Assembly (NCBI GenBank): GCA_013297585.1
Contig: JAAFHG010000020.1
Coordinates: forward strand, 10,387 to 20,209
From: Chitinophagales bacterium
Lineage (GTDB): Bacteria; Bacteroidota; Bacteroidia; Chitinophagales; Chitinophagaceae
Length of the DNA stretch: 9,823 bases
Reading direction: 5' to 3'
The position numbers and the translations under genes are program-made. The notes under the pieces are model-generated. The model was not told where the DNA came from and searched no databases. It saw only the letters and a program-made list of their open reading frames with translations. Position 1 is the first letter of the stretch, and each line of letters begins with the position of its first letter. Of the stretch, positions 6,061-9,823 are shown one piece after another.

Positions 6061-6077
6061 CTTAAAAACAATCAGTC

Positions 6078-6614
6078 ATGCGTCACGGAGACAAAATCAA
6101 CAATTTAGGCCGCAAGAAGGCACACAGAGTCGCTTTGTTAAATAACTTAGCAGCTCAAATTATTATGCACAAACGTATTGTTACTACTTTGGCTAAAGCT
6201 AAAGCATTACGTAGCTACGTTGAGCCGTTGCTAACTAAAACTAAAAAAACAGAAAGCGCTGCCGTAATAACACACAACCACAGATTAGCTTTTGCGCATT
6301 TGCAAAATAAAGAAGCGGTTAAAGAATTATTTACAGTAGTGGGTCCAAGAATAGCTGCTCGCCCAGGTGGTTATACACGCATTATTAAACTAGGTATCCG
6401 CCCAGGTGATAACGCTGAAAAGGCTATGATTGAGTTAGTTGATTTTAACGATGTTTACGGCAAAACTGCTTCAACTTCTGCTGAGACAGCTAAGAAAACA
6501 CGCCGTGGTCGTACACAAAAAAAAGCTGATGCTGTAGAAGTTACACCGGTTGTTGAAGCTGATGCATCAGAAGTATCTGATGATACAACAGTTTCAGAAG
6601 AAAAATCTGCTTAA
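6078..6614 (+). CDS. rplQ: 50S ribosomal protein L17 with a long charged C-terminal tail
   Basis: L17 is a large-subunit protein near the peptide exit tunnel. The core (residues 1-126) begins MRHGDKINNLGRKKAHRVAL and includes RIVTTLAKAKALRSYVEPLL (33-52), RIAARPGGYTRIIKLG (91-106) and AMIELVDFN (116-124). Most bacterial L17 proteins end near residue 120-130. This one has about 50 more: a Thr/Ala/Lys/Arg-rich part (to about 149) followed by an acidic part (150-178) rich in Glu, Asp, Val and Ser. Extended L17 forms are known in Bacteroidota, so this is probably lineage-typical. It is the last gene of the cluster, followed by a strong terminator. Confidence 0.96.
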   Translation: MRHGDKINNLGRKKAHRVALLNNLAAQIIMHKRIVTTLAKAKALRSYVEPLLTKTKKTESAAVITHNHRLAFAHLQNKEAVKELFTVVGPRIAARPGGYTRIIKLGIRPGDNAEKAMIELVDFNDVYGKTASTSAETAKKTRRGRTQKKADAVEVTPVVEADASEVSDDTTVSEEKSA

Positions 6615-6635
6615 CAAGTATTATTATTTTATATA

Positions 6636-6676
6636 ACAAAAACCCCAACGTTTTTTTAAAACGTTGGGGTTTTTGT
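6636..6676. terminator. strong intrinsic terminator after rplQ, possibly bidirectional
   Basis: A perfect 19-bp stem (6636-6654 with 6658-6676) with a 3-nt loop begins 22 nt after the rplQ stop. The stem carries an A-run on its left and a T-run on its right around GC-rich centre pairs, so it can act on either strand. It would end the ribosomal operon and also block read-through from the converging minus-strand genes. Confidence 0.9.
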
Positions 6677-6897
6677 ATGAGTAAGGGCATGAAAATTAAT
6701 CCATCCTTTGTAATAAAAAGCTATTGTAGTAAAAAATACATAGTGTATTTTTCTAATTTATGTATGTATTTCCTGTTCTATTTACCCAATCAATAACTAT
6801 TAATAAAGTATTTGGTGTGTATTGTGCGTTTTACATCTACAGCTAGTTTCATTAGTGTGCGCCTGATATATTGTATAGAATTAATCCGTTTAAAACA
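6677..6897. other. AT-rich gap between convergent operons with a weak minus-strand hairpin
   Basis: No gene is visible. An 8-bp, almost entirely A-T stem (6732-6739 with 6745-6752, 5-nt loop) is followed on the minus strand by two further T residues. It lies about 145 nt beyond the acyltransferase stop and could be a weak terminator for that operon, but with one G-C pair it is poorly supported. Confidence 0.35.
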
Positions 6898-8451
6898 TCA
6901 AAACTGCAAATAAATTGGCTTAATTACATCTGCTTGTTTAAACTGAATAGCCAAGTAAATAGCTGCAAATAAGTACACAATTTTAAGTGGTGTAGATAGT
7001 TTGGTTAAAAAGCGTTGATATTCTAGTTCTGTAGGTGTGGTGATGCTATGCAGCAAAAAACCTATCCACAGCATGATAATTACATTGGCATAATTAGCCA
7101 CCAATTGTGGTAAAACGGTAATACTAAAATGCGAGAAAATTTGGTTGATAAAAGCCCAACTATCTGCAAAAGAATCGCATCTAAAAAATATCCAACCGAA
7201 GCATACAAAATGAAAAGTAGCCATTACTTTCAACATCTTGGTGAGTGCAGGCGAATAAGGTACTGTAAATACTGGCAAGTCTACCAATATTTTATTAATA
7301 CATGTCGTTAACTTAGGCGAACGAGGAATTGTTAGCAACGGCTTTTTCTCATAATCTTTTTGCAGTTTGTGTAGTGCCAAAGCTGTACCATGTAAGCCGC
7401 CCCAAGCAATAAAATTCCAACTTGCACCATGCCAAAAACCACCAATCAACATGGTGATGAATAGGTTTCTATAAGTATTAAAATAACCACCGCGGTTGCC
7501 ACCAAGCGGTATATAAATGTAGTCTCTTAGCCAGCTAGATAATGAGATATGCCACCTGCGCCAAAATTCGGTAATAGAACTGCTTCGGTAAGGCGATAAA
7601 AAGTTGGGATTAATTTCAAAACCTATCCATTTTGCCATACCTCTTGCCATATCAGAATAACCAGAAAAGTCGCAATAAATAACCATGGCATAGCCATAAA
7701 CCGCTAGTAAACATTCAAGGCCAGTGTGTGCAGATGGATTATCGAAAATGTACATCACATAATTGGCATTAATGTAATCGCTTATGACTACTTTTTTAAT
7801 GATGCCTGCTGTAATTAAGTACAAACCTTGCCCTAATTGTTCATCAGTTACAAAAGGCTTTTTCTCTATTTGTGGTAAAAAATCGGCAGCACGAACAATT
7901 GGTCCCATCATCAACTTAGGAAAAAATGATAGGAAAAATAAGTAGTCAATAAACTTATCTACAGGCTTTATTTCTCGTCTGTAAACATCCGCCGTGTAGC
8001 TTATATTTTCAAACGTGTAAAACGAGATACCTACTGGTAATAACAACTTTAACGGATGCAACTGTTGCTGCGAAACATCGTTTATGATCTCGATAAAAAA
8101 GTTGGTGTATTTAAAGTAAAACAACAAGCCTACGTTTAGTAGAATGCTTATTGTCATTAATACCTTTTTGGCGTGTTTAGAGGTTGTTTCGTAAATAATT
8201 TTACTAATGTTAAAATCTACTACCGCTGCTATTAAAATAAAGCCCACATACCAACCACAAGTTTTGTAAAAAAAGTAGAGCGAAAACAGCGTTAAAAAAT
8301 AAATTCTAGCATTCTTAGTTTTTTGAAATAGTAAGTAAGCCGTTAAAAAGAAACCAAAGAAGATTAAGAAAAACGCACTATTAAATAATAGCGGGTCATT
8401 CTTGTCAAACGCAAGCTGATTAAGCAGTTTATGTACATCAATACGCATCAT
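6898..8451 (-). CDS. MBOAT-family membrane-bound O-acyltransferase (AlgI-like)
   Basis: This 517-residue integral membrane protein belongs to the MBOAT family that includes AlgI, PatA and DltB, which pass acyl groups across the membrane to cell-envelope polymers. Hydrophobic segments occur through the whole length (for example about 22-42, 49-80, 97-116, 208-226, 243-260, 330-345, 408-423, 456-470, 487-503). Diagnostic motifs are LLPVGISFYTFENISY (137-152), MMGPIVRAADFLPQ (181-194), FWRRWHISLSSWLRDYIYIP (296-315) and FWHGASWNF (339-347). His341 in the last motif is the probable catalytic histidine; His354 in GGLHG is a second conserved candidate. It starts 8 nt after the SGNH gene, so the two are almost surely cotranscribed. 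A GAGG lies 3 nt before the first ATG and 6 nt before the second (8448), so Met2 may be the true start. The substrate polymer is unknown. Confidence 0.93.
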   Translation of the reverse strand: MMRIDVHKLLNQLAFDKNDPLLFNSAFFLIFFGFFLTAYLLFQKTKNARIYFLTLFSLYFFYKTCGWYVGFILIAAVVDFNISKIIYETTSKHAKKVLMTISILLNVGLLFYFKYTNFFIEIINDVSQQQLHPLKLLLPVGISFYTFENISYTADVYRREIKPVDKFIDYLFFLSFFPKLMMGPIVRAADFLPQIEKKPFVTDEQLGQGLYLITAGIIKKVVISDYINANYVMYIFDNPSAHTGLECLLAVYGYAMVIYCDFSGYSDMARGMAKWIGFEINPNFLSPYRSSSITEFWRRWHISLSSWLRDYIYIPLGGNRGGYFNTYRNLFITMLIGGFWHGASWNFIAWGGLHGTALALHKLQKDYEKKPLLTIPRSPKLTTCINKILVDLPVFTVPYSPALTKMLKVMATFHFVCFGWIFFRCDSFADSWAFINQIFSHFSITVLPQLVANYANVIIMLWIGFLLHSITTPTELEYQRFLTKLSTPLKIVYLFAAIYLAIQFKQADVIKPIYLQF

Positions 8452-8459
8452 GCGCCTCG

Positions 8460-9809
8460 TTATTTTTTAGCGTATTGTTGATAATATTTTTTAGATGCCA
8501 TTAACCTGTTGTAAAAAATGTCGGCTATTTTCTGTGCGCCTTTATCGTTTACATGGGTATAATCTTTGTAAGCCAATGTAGGCTTGTCTTCTGCCCAATG
8601 CACCATCGTATTTTCGCCACCCATTGCATTGTATAAATCCCAAAAAGCCACTTTGTTACTGGTTGCAATTTTTTGTTGCGTAGCCACCATAAAAGGTACA
8701 GAATTATCGGTACTATACTTGCCATTATACCTGTATGCAATATCGCTAGTACTTATTAAAAGAATAGGTGTATTAGGTAAGTTTTGTTTAATGGTTTGTA
8801 TTAGTTTATTCATACTATTTTCAAACCAAGGAAATTGTTTAGCATCGTGAGAAATACCGTTAAGCCCATAATGTAATATTACTAAATCGTATCGTAAATG
8901 CTTATTAAAAGCTTGCCAAATTTCTTTGGTGATGAGATTAGTCAATAAACTACTATTGCCACGGTAAGCATAGTTGTCTAAATACACACCTTCACTATTA
9001 TCTATGCTAATGCCATAAACAGGTAGCTTTTTGTCAGATGCTGAGATGCGTACATCGGTTACAGGCGCATTGGCGGCATTAATATAGGTTTCATTAATTA
9101 GTTGCGTATTGCTCACATTAATAGTGGCTGCTTTGCCATCTTTGGCTATAAAAATGGTAGGTGCTTTGTTAGTAGTGTGTAATCCTGTATAAAGTTTAAT
9201 ATCATAAAATGGTTCTTTGTTTTTGCTTGCATAAGCTGTAGTCACACTACCTAAGGGATAAAAAATATGACCTGTTAAACCCAAAGATAATTTGTATGGA
9301 TTGCTTTTAAAATGATAATCTTGCCAAAAGCCTTTTGTAGAAAAATTGATACTTCTATACTGTGCCGAAACCACAGATTGCACAGGTAAAAAACCAATAC
9401 CATTGCCACCAAATTGGGTTTGTAAATGTTTGCGTATATCGGCTGTAATATTATCAGATTCTATAAATGAGTCGCCAAAATATGCAATGCGTACTTTTTT
9501 ATGAAGAGGCTTTGCTTGGTCTAGTTTATTAAAAAATGTAAGCAAACGCATGACTGAATCAGTACTGTAATCGGCTATTAAAGCAGTATCAGTTTTTTTA
9601 CCATTTAAGGTTAATTTGCTAGTAGTGTCATTAGCAACTAATACGGTTGTTTTAAGCGTATCTTTTTGTACATCAGCCAAAATATCTACACTTTTATAAC
9701 TGTTGAGGTATTTAATATTAGGTAATTTAATAATAGATAGAACTAGCAATATCAGCATAACAGAACTAACAATAATAACTGGTTCTTTAATTCTATTCTT
9801 CATGTACAT
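8460..9809 (-). CDS. SGNH/GDSL-hydrolase-like protein with an N-terminal membrane anchor, partner of the MBOAT
   Basis: The 449-residue product has one hydrophobic segment (about 10-28) after a short basic start, fitting a signal anchor with the rest outside the cytoplasmic membrane. The SGNH motifs are present in order: block I RIAYFGDSFIESD (107-119) with Ser114, block III HYGLNG (313-318) with Asn317, and block V DYTHVND (416-422) with Asp416 and His419. These give a full Ser-Asp-His set. The segment between blocks I and III (about 130-290) is a large insertion rich in beta-type sequence and possibly a carbohydrate-binding part. SGNH proteins beside MBOATs (AlgJ/AlgX, PatB) move acetyl groups onto polysaccharides or take them off; direction cannot be told here. 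ATG 9809 overlaps a TAA (TAATG), which hints at coupling to a gene beyond the edge; ATG at 9803 is an alternative start. Confidence 0.87.
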   Translation of the reverse strand: MYMKNRIKEPVIIVSSVMLILLVLSIIKLPNIKYLNSYKSVDILADVQKDTLKTTVLVANDTTSKLTLNGKKTDTALIADYSTDSVMRLLTFFNKLDQAKPLHKKVRIAYFGDSFIESDNITADIRKHLQTQFGGNGIGFLPVQSVVSAQYRSINFSTKGFWQDYHFKSNPYKLSLGLTGHIFYPLGSVTTAYASKNKEPFYDIKLYTGLHTTNKAPTIFIAKDGKAATINVSNTQLINETYINAANAPVTDVRISASDKKLPVYGISIDNSEGVYLDNYAYRGNSSLLTNLITKEIWQAFNKHLRYDLVILHYGLNGISHDAKQFPWFENSMNKLIQTIKQNLPNTPILLISTSDIAYRYNGKYSTDNSVPFMVATQQKIATSNKVAFWDLYNAMGGENTMVHWAEDKPTLAYKDYTHVNDKGAQKIADIFYNRLMASKKYYQQYAKK

Positions 9810-9823
9810 TAACAGTTAAGCGA

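Noticed and set aside
8549..8850. Open frames opposite to or out of frame with the SGNH gene
   Set aside because: They are shadows of a gene with complete SGNH motifs.

Overview
The window looks like chromosome of a low-GC member of the Bacteroidota, most likely near the Chitinophagales/Sphingobacteriales (inference). The grounds are an L36 and an S4 that lack zinc-binding cysteines, an ECF sigma factor of a type I recognise from Bacteroidota, genes mostly without Shine-Dalgarno sequences, and a near-match to the Bacteroidota -7 element (TAnnTTTG) just upstream of infA.

Layout. Positions 1-212 hold a 5'-truncated IS3-family transposase piece on the minus strand that runs off the left edge. 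Positions 213-1911 contain no convincing gene: first a patch of small hairpins (227-363), then a perfect 19-bp inverted repeat (558-606), then about 1.3 kb of very AT-rich sequence. An orphan ECF sigma factor follows (1912-2490), closed by a clear intrinsic terminator (2512-2540).

A translation/transcription cluster follows on the plus strand: infA, rpmJ, rpsM, rpsK, rpsD, rpoA, rplQ (2691-6614). It ends at a 19-bp-stem terminator (6636-6676). This is the conserved alpha-operon order, supplying initiation factor IF-1, ribosomal proteins L36, S13, S11, S4 and L17, and the RNA polymerase alpha subunit. Here it has its own start, cut off from the secY/map genes that usually precede it. The gaps between its genes are wide for a ribosomal operon (60-145 nt), and most contain an inverted repeat or short tandem repeat. 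One of these, between rpsM and rpsK, looks like a true intrinsic terminator.

On the minus strand, converging on that cluster, are an SGNH-hydrolase-like membrane-anchored protein (8460-9809) and, 8 nt behind it, an AlgI-like MBOAT O-acyltransferase (6898-8451). Together they look like a cell-envelope polysaccharide O-acylation pair. The operon begins beyond the right edge.

Most of the window is ordinary core genome. I found no clear new system. The parts most worth a second look are the structured gaps in the ribosomal operon, the gene-free stretch with mobile-element debris before the sigma factor, and the acylation pair.
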